From: Ponticaulis profundi | GTDB lineage: Bacteria > Pseudomonadota > Alphaproteobacteria > Caulobacterales > Hyphomonadaceae | Assembly: GCF_042659465.1 (NCBI RefSeq) | Contig: NZ_JBHSSW010000066.1 | Location: forward strand, 434,001 to 498,000 | DNA: 64,000 nt | Direction: 5' to 3' | Shown: positions 16,916 to 26,889 of the stretch, piece after piece | Layout of the letters: every line of letters starts with the position of its first letter | How positions within the stretch are numbered: the stretch's first letter is position 1 | Made by a program: the position numbers and the translations under genes | Notes under the pieces: generated by a model | What the model saw: the letters and a program-made list of their open reading frames with translations, nothing else | The model's database searches: none | What the model was told of the DNA's origin: nothing

Positions 16916-17929
16916 GTGTTTGGACCTTATGCATTTGGTACAGACGTAACGCCAGTTTTTTTGGCGCCCATGTCTGGCGTAACTGATGCACCATTCCGGA
17001 AGCAAGCTGATAAATTCGGCGCGAGTGCCACAATTACTGAAATGGTAGCTGGCGACGACCTACACGCCGGTCGACGCGAAGCCTTGCAGAGATTTCGTCG
17101 CCCAAACGGTGATGCGACCTACGTGGTGCAGCTAATTGGTCGCGATCACGATTCTCTGAGAAGAGGCGCATCAATTGCACGCAATGCCGGTGCAGATGTC
17201 ATCGACATCAATATGGGCTGCCCATCACGGCGCGTGACCGGCGGTCTTTCCGGTTCAGCGCTGATGCGTGATTTAGAGCACGCCGTTTCTCTCATTGAGG
17301 CCGTCGTTGATGGCGCAGCAGGCACCGCTGTTACATTAAAAATGCGTCTCGGCTGGGATCGTGACACAATGAACGCACCAACACTTGCGCAACGTGCTCA
17401 GGACGTCGGCGCGGAATTGATCACCGTCCATGGAAGAACACGGCAGGATTTCTATAACGGGGTGGCAGATTGGGCCACAATATCCGAGGTCGTGAATGCT
17501 GTTTCAATCCCCGTCATTGTAAATGGCGACATCAAGGACGCCGCGACTGCGAAAGAAGCATTGCAACAATCAGGCGCCCGCGGCGCCATGGTTGGACGCG
17601 CCGCCATTGGCCTCGCGTGGCTACCGTCTGCAATCGAGCAGGAGATCAACACGGGTATTGCGGCCGAAGAACCGAGTTTCGCGGAACAGGTCGAAAGCCT
17701 TATTGAACAAGCCCATGACAGCGTCGAAGTTTATGGCGAGCGTGTCGGTATTAGAACCATTCGAAAACATCTTGCCGAAGCCATTTCCCATTGGAGCCAG
17801 GGCTATCAACAAGGCGAGCATGAAGACTGGCAAGCGCTGAAGAAGATAGCATGCCAGTCAAACACACTCCCTGAGCTCAAGAGCACCCTTCTTTCAACGC
17901 TGAAAACCAAACTGGAGGTCGCCGCATGA
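16916..17929 (+). CDS. dusB: tRNA-dihydrouridine synthase DusB (NifR3)
   Basis: FMN-dependent reductase of uridines in the tRNA D-loop. Motifs VFLAPMSGVTDAPFRK, INMGCPSRRVTGGLSGSALM (with the catalytic Cys), KMRLGWD, VHGRTRQDFYNG, PVIVNGDI and MVGRAAIG. The GTG at 16916 gives 337 residues and an N-terminus of family length, with GAGAGAG about 10 nt upstream; an in-frame ATG at 16871 is an alternative. It overlaps ntrB by 4 bp, the classic nifR3-ntrBC operon of alphaproteobacteria, hence the old name. Confidence 0.93.
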   Translation: MFGPYAFGTDVTPVFLAPMSGVTDAPFRKQADKFGASATITEMVAGDDLHAGRREALQRFRRPNGDATYVVQLIGRDHDSLRRGASIARNAGADVIDINMGCPSRRVTGGLSGSALMRDLEHAVSLIEAVVDGAAGTAVTLKMRLGWDRDTMNAPTLAQRAQDVGAELITVHGRTRQDFYNGVADWATISEVVNAVSIPVIVNGDIKDAATAKEALQQSGARGAMVGRAAIGLAWLPSAIEQEINTGIAAEEPSFAEQVESLIEQAHDSVEVYGERVGIRTIRKHLAEAISHWSQGYQQGEHEDWQALKKIACQSNTLPELKSTLLSTLKTKLEVAA

Positions 17930-19002
17930 TTGACCATCCGAGAGATGAGGCCACACAGAAATTGCTAGCAATTCTTGCCCAGGACGCGCCTGTCGCCCTG
18001 ATTCAGGTCGACGACAGCCAAAAAATTCTCAGCGCAAACCTCCAGTCACAAACGTTTCTTGGGGGCGGGCATGACAGACTTGTTGGCCGAAAACTCAGCG
18101 AAGTCCTTTTTCACGACTGCGAACTGTTCCAACTGATCGACCGCGTCTTGCGCGAAACAGGGGAGGTCAGCGCATCTGGCATCACGCTGACTGGGCCTTT
18201 CTTCCAGTCTCAACAGTTCGATGTTCGGATGAATTATGATCATCCGACTTGCGTTATGAACATTGCACTTTCTCCTCCGACCACGCGGGTAAGACAAGAT
18301 CCCTCAGGTCTCGCAACGTTTGCCCGCATGCTGGGTCATGAGATCAAAAATCCGCTCGGAGGTATTTCTGGCGCGGCTCAGCTGATGGAAAGATCATGCC
18401 GGGCCGACCAAATGGAGCTTTTGCACTTGATCCGGTCCGAAGCCCAACGCATTGGCAGGCTGATTGATCGTTTCACCGCGTTCGAACTTTATAACGCGCC
18501 GCGTTTCGCACCGGTCAATATCCATGAAATCCTGGATGACATTCTGACCATGCAAACGGTTGCGTCACCAAATGTAACCTTCAAGAAGTCGTTCGATCCC
18601 TCCTTGCCAGAAATCTCAGCTGACCGGGACCATCTGCACGAGTGCATTCTGAATATTGCCAAGAACGCAGCGGAGGCCGTATCCGGAGAAGAGCATCCAG
18701 AAGTCAAAGTCTCGACCTCTTATCAGGCTGGCATTCGACTCCCGCGACCTGGAAATGAACGCCGCTTCTCAGGTGCCCTTCAGATCAGCATTCGCGATAA
18801 TGGCCCAGGCATTCCACACGCCGCGCAGGAACAGGTCTTCAAGCCCTTTTTCTCTACCAAATCATCGGGTTCCGGTATCGGACTATCGGTTTGTCAGGAC
18901 ATCATTCTGGCGCACGGCGGACGCATCTCTTTCACGAGCCGTCCGGGTCGCACCCAATTTGACATCATTCTTCCAATTCAACGAGAAACGACAAGGTCAT
19001 AG
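17926..19002 (+). CDS. ntrB: nitrogen regulation sensor histidine kinase NtrB
   Basis: Cytosolic kinase/phosphatase of NtrC controlled by PII. Residues ~15-115 form a PAS-like domain, the phosphoacceptor His138 lies in MLGHEIKNPLGGISGAAQLM, and the HATPase domain has NIAKNAAEA (N box), IRDNGPGIP (G1) and GSGIGLSV (G2). 358 residues, soluble, no membrane segment, as expected for NtrB. Start ATG overlaps the dusB stop (ATGA). Partner response regulator NtrC follows 2 bp later; GlnB encoded at 42.5 kb is the likely input. Confidence 0.96.
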   Translation: MIDHPRDEATQKLLAILAQDAPVALIQVDDSQKILSANLQSQTFLGGGHDRLVGRKLSEVLFHDCELFQLIDRVLRETGEVSASGITLTGPFFQSQQFDVRMNYDHPTCVMNIALSPPTTRVRQDPSGLATFARMLGHEIKNPLGGISGAAQLMERSCRADQMELLHLIRSEAQRIGRLIDRFTAFELYNAPRFAPVNIHEILDDILTMQTVASPNVTFKKSFDPSLPEISADRDHLHECILNIAKNAAEAVSGEEHPEVKVSTSYQAGIRLPRPGNERRFSGALQISIRDNGPGIPHAAQEQVFKPFFSTKSSGSGIGLSVCQDIILAHGGRISFTSRPGRTQFDIILPIQRETTRS

Positions 19003-19004
19003 GC

Positions 19005-20429
19005 ATGGCGCAATCCACTATTTTGCTCGCAGATGATGACGCAGGTATCCGTCTCATCGCCAGCCAGACCCTCATTGCAGAAGGTCATTCCGTGCGATCC
19101 ACCACGAATCCAACAGCGTTGATGCGTTGGGTCAGAAACGGCGATGGCGATTTGCTGATCACAGACGTGTACATGGGCGATGACTGCATTTTTGACCTTA
19201 TGCCGGACATTCGCGCCGAACGTCCTGATCTGCCAATCATCGTGATCAGCGGACAAAGCACGCTGATGACGGCCATGTCCGCAGCGGAACACGGCGCATT
19301 CGACTACCTTCCGAAGCCATTTGATATCGATGAACTGGCAACGCTGACCAAGAAAGCGCTGAGCTCCAAAGCGGGGCCAAAGAAGATAGAACGAACCGTT
19401 CGTGCGCCAGACAGTCGGTTGAATGAAGCCGTCATTGGTCGTTCAGCACCTATGCAAGCTGTCTTCCGCACCATGTCTCGTGTGAAGAATACGTCGCTGA
19501 CCGTTCTGATCGAAGGAGAATCAGGCACCGGTAAAGAGACAATCGCCCGCGCGATCCACGATCTCGGCAATCGAAATGGAAGACCATTTGTACCGGTCAA
19601 TATGGCAGCCGTTGAACGCGAGCGCATCGAAGCTGAGCTCTTTGGCGTTGTCGGTCCCGATGGAAATGTCACACCAGGACGTGTGGCACAAAGTGACGGC
19701 GGAACATTGTTTCTGGATGAGGTCGGTGACATGCCGCTCGATGCCCAGACGCAATTGCTGCGATTTCTGCAGAACGGCGAGTTTTCACCCGTTGGCTCAA
19801 CAACAACGGATGTTTCAACGACCCGCGTCATCGCGGCAACGTCACACGATCTGCGAGCTCTTGTCGAAAAGGGCGCATTTCGGAATGATCTGTTTTATCG
19901 ACTGAATGTTGTTACGATTACGATTCCGCCCCTCAGGGCTCGTAAGGACGACATTCCTGAACTGGCGAAACGCTTTCTGAAACGCGCAGAAGCCGAAGGC
20001 CTCGGCCAGAAGACGATTGATGCCAAAGCCCTCAAGCGCCTCTCTCTACATGACTGGCCAGGAAACGTTCGCGAATTACAGAACGTTGTGATGCGCATGA
20101 TCGCGCTCTCTTCCGAACCCGTCATCTCCGAAGAGCTGGTGCAGGCGTCCTTGGTATCCGAGCGTCGCCTGCCGCAGGAAGACGGAGAAAGCCTTGAGCA
20201 AAAGCTGAAAGACATTCTTCGGGAGTACGTGGAACCTGAACTTCGGTCAGCCGGAGAAGGCGAGGGCACGATCTATCAGGATGTCATCTCCATGGTTGAA
20301 CGCCCGCTCATAGAACTCGCGCTCAATGTCACCGGCGGTAACAAAGTGAAAGCCGCTCAGCTGCTCGGTATGAACCGGAATACGCTGCGTAGCAAAATTA
20401 ACAGTTTGGAGATTGCATCTCCTGACTGA
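19005..20429 (+). CDS. ntrC: nitrogen regulation response regulator NtrC lacking GAFTGA
   Basis: Receiver domain (Asp54 in LLITDVYMG), AAA+ domain (Walker A GESGTGKET, Walker B GGTLFLDEVGDMPL), and Fis-type helix-turn-helix (GGNKVKAAQLLGMNRNTLRSKI). Between ELFG and the Walker B strand, where sigma-54 activators carry GAFTGA, the sequence reads VVGPDGNVTPGRVAQSDGG: the loop is absent and the stretch is shorter. The known GAFTGA-less NtrC of Rhodobacter capsulatus works with the housekeeping polymerase, so this protein likely acts without sigma-54. 474 residues. Confidence 0.95.
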   Translation: MAQSTILLADDDAGIRLIASQTLIAEGHSVRSTTNPTALMRWVRNGDGDLLITDVYMGDDCIFDLMPDIRAERPDLPIIVISGQSTLMTAMSAAEHGAFDYLPKPFDIDELATLTKKALSSKAGPKKIERTVRAPDSRLNEAVIGRSAPMQAVFRTMSRVKNTSLTVLIEGESGTGKETIARAIHDLGNRNGRPFVPVNMAAVERERIEAELFGVVGPDGNVTPGRVAQSDGGTLFLDEVGDMPLDAQTQLLRFLQNGEFSPVGSTTTDVSTTRVIAATSHDLRALVEKGAFRNDLFYRLNVVTITIPPLRARKDDIPELAKRFLKRAEAEGLGQKTIDAKALKRLSLHDWPGNVRELQNVVMRMIALSSEPVISEELVQASLVSERRLPQEDGESLEQKLKDILREYVEPELRSAGEGEGTIYQDVISMVERPLIELALNVTGGNKVKAAQLLGMNRNTLRSKINSLEIASPD

Positions 20430-20477
20430 TCAGATACTGTGGCCAAAATGAAACAGTGTCGCGAAGGCGACACATGA

Positions 20478-22700
20478 GTGTTTGTAGTGCCACAGTTGAA
20501 CGATAAGTCCATCATCAAGATTTTCGGGCGCTGGACGCGGATCCTGTTTCTGATCGCGTCTCTTATCGCTGTTGCGGTTACACTGATTTCTTTCACCGGC
20601 GCGGGACCTCTGGGACCAGAATCAAACACGATTTTCTGGCTTCTGATTTTCAACTTTCTGCTGATCGCGGTGCTCGCGATCAACGTGCTGAGAAACTATT
20701 TCCAGCTGCGATCAAAAAGCCCCGAAAAGGGCACAGGACGCCTGGCGACACAGTTCGCGACGCTCTTCAGCTTCGCAGCGATCGCACCGGCGCTACTCTT
20801 CAGTGTCTTCCTCGGAAGCTCACTCAACAAAGCAATCGACAACTGGTTCTCTGAGCGTGTTGAAGCCGTTGTCGAAGGCGCTGCAGCAGTATCTCGCTCA
20901 AACCTGGAATCTGTGGGTGACGACATTCGCCTTGATACCGGCATTATGGCGATGGATTTGAACCGTGCCGTGATAGGCTTTGAAACAGAGCCTGACGTGT
21001 TTGCACAGTTCATGCGAGAGCAGGCCGCTTTCAGAGATTTTACCGGCGCACTGATTCTGTCTTCGGAAGGTGAGATTCTGCTGGCGTCTGACCCCGTAAG
21101 TCAGCGTAAGTATGAACGGCCAACACAAGACATGTTTGACACTGCCAATCAGGGTGACGTGTCCGTGTTGCTTTCTGACGAGACCCTTCAGTTCTGGGCG
21201 TTATATAAACTGTCTGATTTCGACGACGCCTATCTTTACACCGTCAGGCCAATCGACTCGCCGCTGCTCGGCAGTCTACGAAACGCAGAACAGACGCTGA
21301 ATGTGTACCGGAAGGCAGAAGAGCAAAGCCGCCAACTTCAGATCATCTTCCTGTTGGGCTTCAGTCAGATCACAGCATTGATTCTTCTCTTCTTTGTTCA
21401 ATACGGCGTATGGGCTGCCGGTCTCATATCCAACCCAATTCTGAAACTCGCGAAAGCAGCCGATCAGGTACGGCACGGCGACCTTAGCGTTCAGGTGTCT
21501 CTGCCTGAGCAGAACAATGAAGTCGCTGAATTAACGACATCGTTTAACGCCATGACGTCGCAATTGCGTCAGCAACACGAAGCAATTGATATTGCCAGCC
21601 GGGAAGCAATTGAACGCTCAGAGTTCATCGAAGCGGTACTGCAAGGCGTCAGCGCCGGTGTCGTCCGGGTTGATGACCATCTCCGGGTCACACTCGCCAA
21701 CCCGTCAGCGATCGGGATCTTCGCGATTCTGGAAACACCAGGAGATGTTTTCCTAGGACAATTCAGTCCGGAAATCTCAGATCTCGCCATGAAGGCAATG
21801 GCTGACAAGGAGTCGAAATCAGCGAACATCATTCTGAATACCGACCAGTCGTATCGTCACCTGCTGGTGAGAGCCGTGCCAAGTCATGAAGACGAACTCG
21901 GATGCATTCTGACATTCGACGACACCACGCGCCTGATCTCAGCACAGCGCCAGACAGCCTGGAGAGACGTTGCTCGCCGGGTTGCACACGAAATTCGTAA
22001 TCCTTTGACGCCAATACAGCTGTCTGCAGAGCGATTGCGCAGGCGCTATCGCAAATCGATTGATGAAGAAGATCAGGTCTTTGATCGGTGCATTGATACG
22101 ATTTTCCGCCAGGTGTCAGATATCGGCCGTATGGTTGAAGAGTTCTCCACATTTGCCCGAATGCCAAAGCCTGAGGTCAAAGCTTTTGACCTGATCGAGC
22201 AGGTGCGCGAATGCGTCTTCGCTGCGCGACTTTCGAAACCGAATATCGAGTATGATTATCAGACCAATCAGAAAGAAATTCAGATTTTCGGCGACTCTCG
22301 CCTCCTTAGTCAGGCACTGACCAACCTGCTAAAGAATGCTGGTGAAGCGGTCGAACGATCTCTCGAAGCAGATGATGAATGCGAAAGCCGATCGCCATCT
22401 GTCACCACGGATATTCAAGTGACAGACGACTACGTCATTCTGGATATCGAAGATACCGGCCCTGGCTTTCCGAAAGCCAATCGCCACCATTTTCTTGAAC
22501 CATATTACACCACTCGCGAGCAGGGCGTCGGCCTTGGGCTCGCAATCGTCAATCGAATTGTGGAAGACCATGGCGGACAGCTCACGCTGCTCGACCGTCG
22601 CGATGAGACGCGCGGCGCACGAGTTTGCATTCAGCTGCCATTATCAGGGCCTTCAGACGAAACTGTAGAGAGTTGGACACTGTCCGAGGAGCAAGCGTGA
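20478..22700 (+). CDS. ntrY: membrane sensor histidine kinase NtrY
   Basis: 740-residue kinase: transmembrane helices near residues 15-37, 45-65, 90-115 and about 280-305 bound a periplasmic/extracytoplasmic sensing segment; then HAMP (GLISNPILKLAKAADQV), a PAS domain (~370-480), phosphoacceptor His in VARRVAHEIRNPLTPIQLS, and HATPase boxes NLLKNAGEA, EDTGPGFP, GVGLGLAIV. Associated with nitrogen, redox and envelope signalling in alphaproteobacteria. Start GTG 20478 or GTG 20487, no decisive ribosome site. Overlaps ntrX by 1 bp. Confidence 0.95.
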   Translation: MFVVPQLNDKSIIKIFGRWTRILFLIASLIAVAVTLISFTGAGPLGPESNTIFWLLIFNFLLIAVLAINVLRNYFQLRSKSPEKGTGRLATQFATLFSFAAIAPALLFSVFLGSSLNKAIDNWFSERVEAVVEGAAAVSRSNLESVGDDIRLDTGIMAMDLNRAVIGFETEPDVFAQFMREQAAFRDFTGALILSSEGEILLASDPVSQRKYERPTQDMFDTANQGDVSVLLSDETLQFWALYKLSDFDDAYLYTVRPIDSPLLGSLRNAEQTLNVYRKAEEQSRQLQIIFLLGFSQITALILLFFVQYGVWAAGLISNPILKLAKAADQVRHGDLSVQVSLPEQNNEVAELTTSFNAMTSQLRQQHEAIDIASREAIERSEFIEAVLQGVSAGVVRVDDHLRVTLANPSAIGIFAILETPGDVFLGQFSPEISDLAMKAMADKESKSANIILNTDQSYRHLLVRAVPSHEDELGCILTFDDTTRLISAQRQTAWRDVARRVAHEIRNPLTPIQLSAERLRRRYRKSIDEEDQVFDRCIDTIFRQVSDIGRMVEEFSTFARMPKPEVKAFDLIEQVRECVFAARLSKPNIEYDYQTNQKEIQIFGDSRLLSQALTNLLKNAGEAVERSLEADDECESRSPSVTTDIQVTDDYVILDIEDTGPGFPKANRHHFLEPYYTTREQGVGLGLAIVNRIVEDHGGQLTLLDRRDETRGARVCIQLPLSGPSDETVESWTLSEEQA

Positions 22701-24085
22701 TGTCAGCAGAGATTCTGATCGTAGATGATGAACCGGATATTCGGGAACTGATTGGCGGCGTTCTGGAAGATGAAGGCTATCTGATCCGAACAGCCTCGAC
22801 CGCCGAAGGCGCCCTCGCAGCCATCACAGAACGCAAGCCGGAGCTTGTTATCCTCGACGTCTGGCTTCAGGGTAGCGATATGGATGGTTTGGAGATGTTG
22901 AACTATCTCAAATCCATCGACCCCGTCTTGCCCGTGATCGTGATCAGCGGACACGGATCCATTGAAACGGCGGTCACCGCAATTCGTCGCGGCGCTTACG
23001 ATTTCCTGGAAAAACCTTTCAAGGCAGACCGACTGCTCGTTGTTGTCGAACGCGCTCTTGAAGCAGCGTCACTCAAACGAGAAAACTCCGCGCTACGCGT
23101 TCATATGTCTGAAGGAGACGAACTCCTCGGAAAATCGGCAGCAGCAACTCAATTGCGCCTGGCAATCGACAAGGTCGCACCGACAAACTCGCGTGTACTG
23201 ATCACCGGCCCGTCGGGCGCAGGCAAGGAATTGGCCGCAAAACTCATCCACCGCAAATCACGACGTGAGAAAGGCCCATTCGTGGTGATCAACGCGGCAT
23301 CGATCACGCCGGACCAGATGGAAAGTGAATTGTTCGGTCGCGAAACACCAGATGGGCGCATTCAATCGGTCGGGCTTTTCGAGCAGGCGCACCGAGGAAC
23401 ATTCTATCTCGATGAGATCGGTGAAATGCCGCTCGGCACCCAGAACAAGATCTTGCGCGTCCTCACGGAGCAACGCTTCCGCCGCGTCGGAGGCAAAGCC
23501 GACGTATCTGTTGATGTGCGCCTGATAAGTTCGACCTCTGCAGATTTGCAGCACCTTATTCTGGACGGAAAGTTCCGCGAGGACCTCTACTACCGGGTCA
23601 ATGTCGTACCGCTCTCTGTGCCATCACTGTCCGAACGTCGCGAAGATATTCCAGACCTTGTGCGATTTTTCGTGAAGCGCGCGGCACAGACGGTCGGTTT
23701 GACTCCGCGTTCATTTGGCGACGAGGCACTTGCCGTTCTTCAATCCGCGCCATGGCCGGGCAATGTTCGCCAGTTGCGCAATGTTGTGGAACGTGTCCTC
23801 ATTCTTTCCGGAGAAAGTCGAGAAACACCGGTTGGAGCACATGAACTTCCGAGTGATGCGGCCGATATGGGGATGAATCAAAATCAGAATTCGTCCCTTG
23901 AAGTGATTGGGATGACGCTTCGCGATGCGCGTGAACAGTTCGAGAAAGAGTATCTTTCTCTGCAAATCACGCGCTTTGGCGGTAATATTTCACGCACAGC
24001 CGCTTTCATCGGCATGGAACGTTCAGCATTGCATCGAAAGCTAAAGGCCTTAGGAGTAGATCCATCAGCGTCTTCTGACAGCTAG
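22700..24085 (+). CDS. ntrX: response regulator NtrX
   Basis: Cognate regulator of NtrY: receiver domain with Asp53 in LVILDVWL, AAA+ domain with Walker A GPSGAGKEL and Walker-B-like GTFYLDEIGEMPL, and a C-terminal Fis-type helix-turn-helix (FGGNISRTAAFIGMERSALHRKL). GAFTGA is missing: ELFG is followed by RETPDGRIQSVGLFEQAHRG. The ATG at 22700 (461 residues) overlaps the ntrY stop and has GAGGAG 8 nt upstream; the frame is open further upstream inside ntrY. Known NtrX proteins commonly lack GAFTGA and act on sigma-70 promoters. Confidence 0.95.
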   Translation: MSAEILIVDDEPDIRELIGGVLEDEGYLIRTASTAEGALAAITERKPELVILDVWLQGSDMDGLEMLNYLKSIDPVLPVIVISGHGSIETAVTAIRRGAYDFLEKPFKADRLLVVVERALEAASLKRENSALRVHMSEGDELLGKSAAATQLRLAIDKVAPTNSRVLITGPSGAGKELAAKLIHRKSRREKGPFVVINAASITPDQMESELFGRETPDGRIQSVGLFEQAHRGTFYLDEIGEMPLGTQNKILRVLTEQRFRRVGGKADVSVDVRLISSTSADLQHLILDGKFREDLYYRVNVVPLSVPSLSERREDIPDLVRFFVKRAAQTVGLTPRSFGDEALAVLQSAPWPGNVRQLRNVVERVLILSGESRETPVGAHELPSDAADMGMNQNQNSSLEVIGMTLRDAREQFEKEYLSLQITRFGGNISRTAAFIGMERSALHRKLKALGVDPSASSDS

Positions 24086-24096
24086 GATAGACTGGT

Positions 24097-25476
24097 ATGA
24101 AAATTATCGTTTGCGGCGCTGGTCGTGTGGGGCAGGGCATAGCTAGGCGCCTCGCGTCTGATGGGCATTCAGTCACGATCATTGATGAAGATGCTTCGCT
24201 TATTCAGTCTGTGACATCGGAACTTGAAGTACAGGGCATCACTGGTCATGCGGCGCATCCGAATGTATTGCGCTCTGCAGGCGCGGCTGATGCCGATATG
24301 ATCGTCGCGGTGACTTACTCAGACGAAGTCAACATGGTGACCTGCCAGGTCGCTCACGTGCTGTTTCAGATACAGACCAAAATCGCACGCATTCGCTCAC
24401 GCGCTTATATGAACAAGAAATCGGGCGACCTGTTCGGCAAAAGCGGCCTTGCCGTCGATGTTGTTATTTCACCAGAAAAAGCGGTTGCCGACTCGATCTT
24501 TCAGCGTCTCGAAACACCGGGCGCCTTTTTCTCAATCCCCTTCGCGAAAGGAAAAGTGCGCTGCGTGGGCATTGAGATTCACGAAGACACTCCACTGTCG
24601 CGCACAACGCTTTCTCAGATCAGTGAGCTCTTTCCAGCCCTTCACATCCGTGTGCTGGCGATCATGCGAAACGGACATTTGTTCGCCGCAACGCCAAGTG
24701 ATCAGCTCGTGGCCGGTGACCGCGCCTATTTGATCATTGAAAAAGAACAGATCGAACGTCTGTCGGAGCTTCTGGGGCTCAGCAATACCTCAGACCAGCG
24801 AACGGTGATTATCGGGGCTGGCAATATTGGCATGTATGTTGCCGAACAACTTGAAAAGAAGCGCGGTCGAAAAGTTCGACTGATTGAAACGAATCTCAAG
24901 CGCGCAGAGTCCGCAGCCTCACAACTCACACGCTCCATCGTCATTCATGGTGAAGGGCTAAATCCTGAAATTCTGGAGGAAGCCGGCGTATCGCGCGCCG
25001 ATGCTGTGATCGGCCTGACGAATGACGATAGAGTAAACTTGCTATCGTCCACCATGGCAAAACGTCTGGGCGCCAAAAAGACTATCGCATTGGTCAACAC
25101 GCCCGACCTTGCCATGATACACTCTGCACTGGATGTGGATGTACTGATCGACCCGCGTGCTGTGACCGTCTCTCAAATTCTTCTACGCTTGAGACGCGGG
25201 CGTATCCTGTCGCTTCATTCTCTGGAAGACGGTTCAGGCGAAATCGCGGAAGGTGAAGTCCTCGAGCACTCATTGCTGCTGGATTCAAACCTCTCGCCAG
25301 GCAGCTTGCCTGAAGGCGTTGTCGCCGGCGCAGTACTTCGAGGTGACGAAGTGATGCTGCCTGGAAAGGACTTCAAAGTTCGCGCGGGAGACCGAGTTGT
25401 GCTCTTTTATGAGCGTGCGCGCACGAAAAAAGTCGAACAGCTCTTCCGTGCCAGCTCCGCTTACTTCCTGAACTAG
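24097..25476 (+). CDS. trkA: Trk potassium uptake regulatory subunit TrkA
   Basis: Cytosolic gating ring of the Trk K+ transporter. Two tandem RCK units: RCK-N (CGAGRVGQGIARRLASDG, residues 1-~120) with TrkA_C (~145-225), and a second nucleotide-binding unit (IIGAGNIGMYVAEQLEKK, ~232-350) with a second TrkA_C (~370-455). 459 residues. It lies 11 bp after ntrX and 15 bp before trkH, making a Trk pair inside the ntr operon, an order kept in alphaproteobacteria. Confidence 0.97.
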   Translation: MKIIVCGAGRVGQGIARRLASDGHSVTIIDEDASLIQSVTSELEVQGITGHAAHPNVLRSAGAADADMIVAVTYSDEVNMVTCQVAHVLFQIQTKIARIRSRAYMNKKSGDLFGKSGLAVDVVISPEKAVADSIFQRLETPGAFFSIPFAKGKVRCVGIEIHEDTPLSRTTLSQISELFPALHIRVLAIMRNGHLFAATPSDQLVAGDRAYLIIEKEQIERLSELLGLSNTSDQRTVIIGAGNIGMYVAEQLEKKRGRKVRLIETNLKRAESAASQLTRSIVIHGEGLNPEILEEAGVSRADAVIGLTNDDRVNLLSSTMAKRLGAKKTIALVNTPDLAMIHSALDVDVLIDPRAVTVSQILLRLRRGRILSLHSLEDGSGEIAEGEVLEHSLLLDSNLSPGSLPEGVVAGAVLRGDEVMLPGKDFKVRAGDRVVLFYERARTKKVEQLFRASSAYFLN

Positions 25477-25491
25477 CCAATCGAGGCACTC

Positions 25492-26889
25492 GTGAACGCG
25501 ACAAATGTTCTGCACATGCTTGGCCGTTTCTTCGGGTTGTTTTCCATACCAAGCCTGCTGTGCGCAGTCTGGGCATTCTCCAATGACCGGTATCAGCAGG
25601 CATCTCTTTTCATTCTCGTTGTCACAGTGTCCGCTGTCCTAGGCGCCGTTTTTCTGGTCTCATCAAGTTCGAAGAACCTTCACAAAGCCGGCCTGAAAGA
25701 AATCGTCGCATTTCTGACAGCGGTCTGGGGCGGCATGTCCGTGCTCGGCGCATTGCCGTTTCTCATGCTGACACAAAGCGATCCGATATCGGCGCTGTTG
25801 GAATCTGTATCCTGCCTGACCACAACCGGAACATCACTGGTGCCGCCAGATACCGTTTTACCCGCAAGCATTATCGCATGGCGCGGCATTCTGCATATCA
25901 CAGGCGCCATGTTGGCAATTTCCGGAACATTGCTCCTCGTTGCGACGCAAAGCTCTGTAGGGCAAGGGCTGAGACGCCTGCAAGCCATCGGCATCTGGAC
26001 CCGCCTGAACTTCGCATCCTTTATGAAGATTTTTCTAATCAGCGGTGCGGTTCTGCTGGCTTTGTTCCTGTTGTGCTTCAACACACTGCTTTTCGAGGGC
26101 CTGCCGCTTCGCGACGCCTTTGCTCTGGCGGTGGGTGCCATCACGACAGGGCAGGTGTTTCCGTATGATGCCAGCATCCTGAACGGCACCATGTTCAGCG
26201 GCACTGTTATTTGCGTGACACTATTCTTCGCGAGCATTAATCTCGCCAATATCCTGATGCTCATCCGAGCGCCTCAAAGAGCGCGTATCGATATCGAAAC
26301 AATCGGTATTCTGGCGGGAATGTTGCTCTTGTTCGTACTGATTTACGCTGCTCACCCGCAACTTGGCTCTCTTGCGTCCGCGGTTCACGCCTTCTCAATC
26401 GTTTCAACATCAGGTCTCTTGCTATCGCCAGATGATGCGCACCTTCTTGGCTGGCCCGTGATCATTTTTTTCGGCTTTGTAGGCGGTGCAACCGCATCTT
26501 CAACCGGCGGCATGAAGTTCTTTCGGTTTCGGCTTCTCGCAGCTCGTGCATTGCATGAATTCTCTCGATTGGCTCAACCGAAAGCGATCCAGAATTTCCG
26601 TTTCAGCGGAATGCGAAACCCTGTTGAAGCGATGTTATCTGTCTGGGTGTATCTGATCGGCTTTGCGTGTGTGACGGTGATGATTGCGGGGTATCTGGCT
26701 CTTACCGGCATGTCGTTTGAAGCGTCCATCAGCACAGCGGTGGGCGCTATCACAAACTCAGCAGCGCTCTTTCACGTTGAAAACATGAATTTAACACCAA
26801 ATCCGGTCACAAAACTGATTCTAACATTCAGCATGTTGTTTGGTCGTCTCGAGCTGCTTTTGCTGTTTTCGCTGATCATCCGGAACTGA
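25492..26889 (+). CDS. trkH: Trk-type potassium transporter membrane subunit TrkH
   Basis: Polytopic K+ channel-like subunit with about ten hydrophobic helices and four pore-loop repeats: SCLTTTGTSL, GAITTGQVFPYD, IVSTSGLLLSPDD and GAITNSAALF; the segment GFVGGATASSTGGMKFFRF matches the TrkH family. 465 residues, starting at a GTG 15 bp after trkA. Imports K+ together with TrkA. The following 152 bp are AT-rich and precede hfq. Confidence 0.95.
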   Translation: MNATNVLHMLGRFFGLFSIPSLLCAVWAFSNDRYQQASLFILVVTVSAVLGAVFLVSSSSKNLHKAGLKEIVAFLTAVWGGMSVLGALPFLMLTQSDPISALLESVSCLTTTGTSLVPPDTVLPASIIAWRGILHITGAMLAISGTLLLVATQSSVGQGLRRLQAIGIWTRLNFASFMKIFLISGAVLLALFLLCFNTLLFEGLPLRDAFALAVGAITTGQVFPYDASILNGTMFSGTVICVTLFFASINLANILMLIRAPQRARIDIETIGILAGMLLLFVLIYAAHPQLGSLASAVHAFSIVSTSGLLLSPDDAHLLGWPVIIFFGFVGGATASSTGGMKFFRFRLLAARALHEFSRLAQPKAIQNFRFSGMRNPVEAMLSVWVYLIGFACVTVMIAGYLALTGMSFEASISTAVGAITNSAALFHVENMNLTPNPVTKLILTFSMLFGRLELLLLFSLIIRN

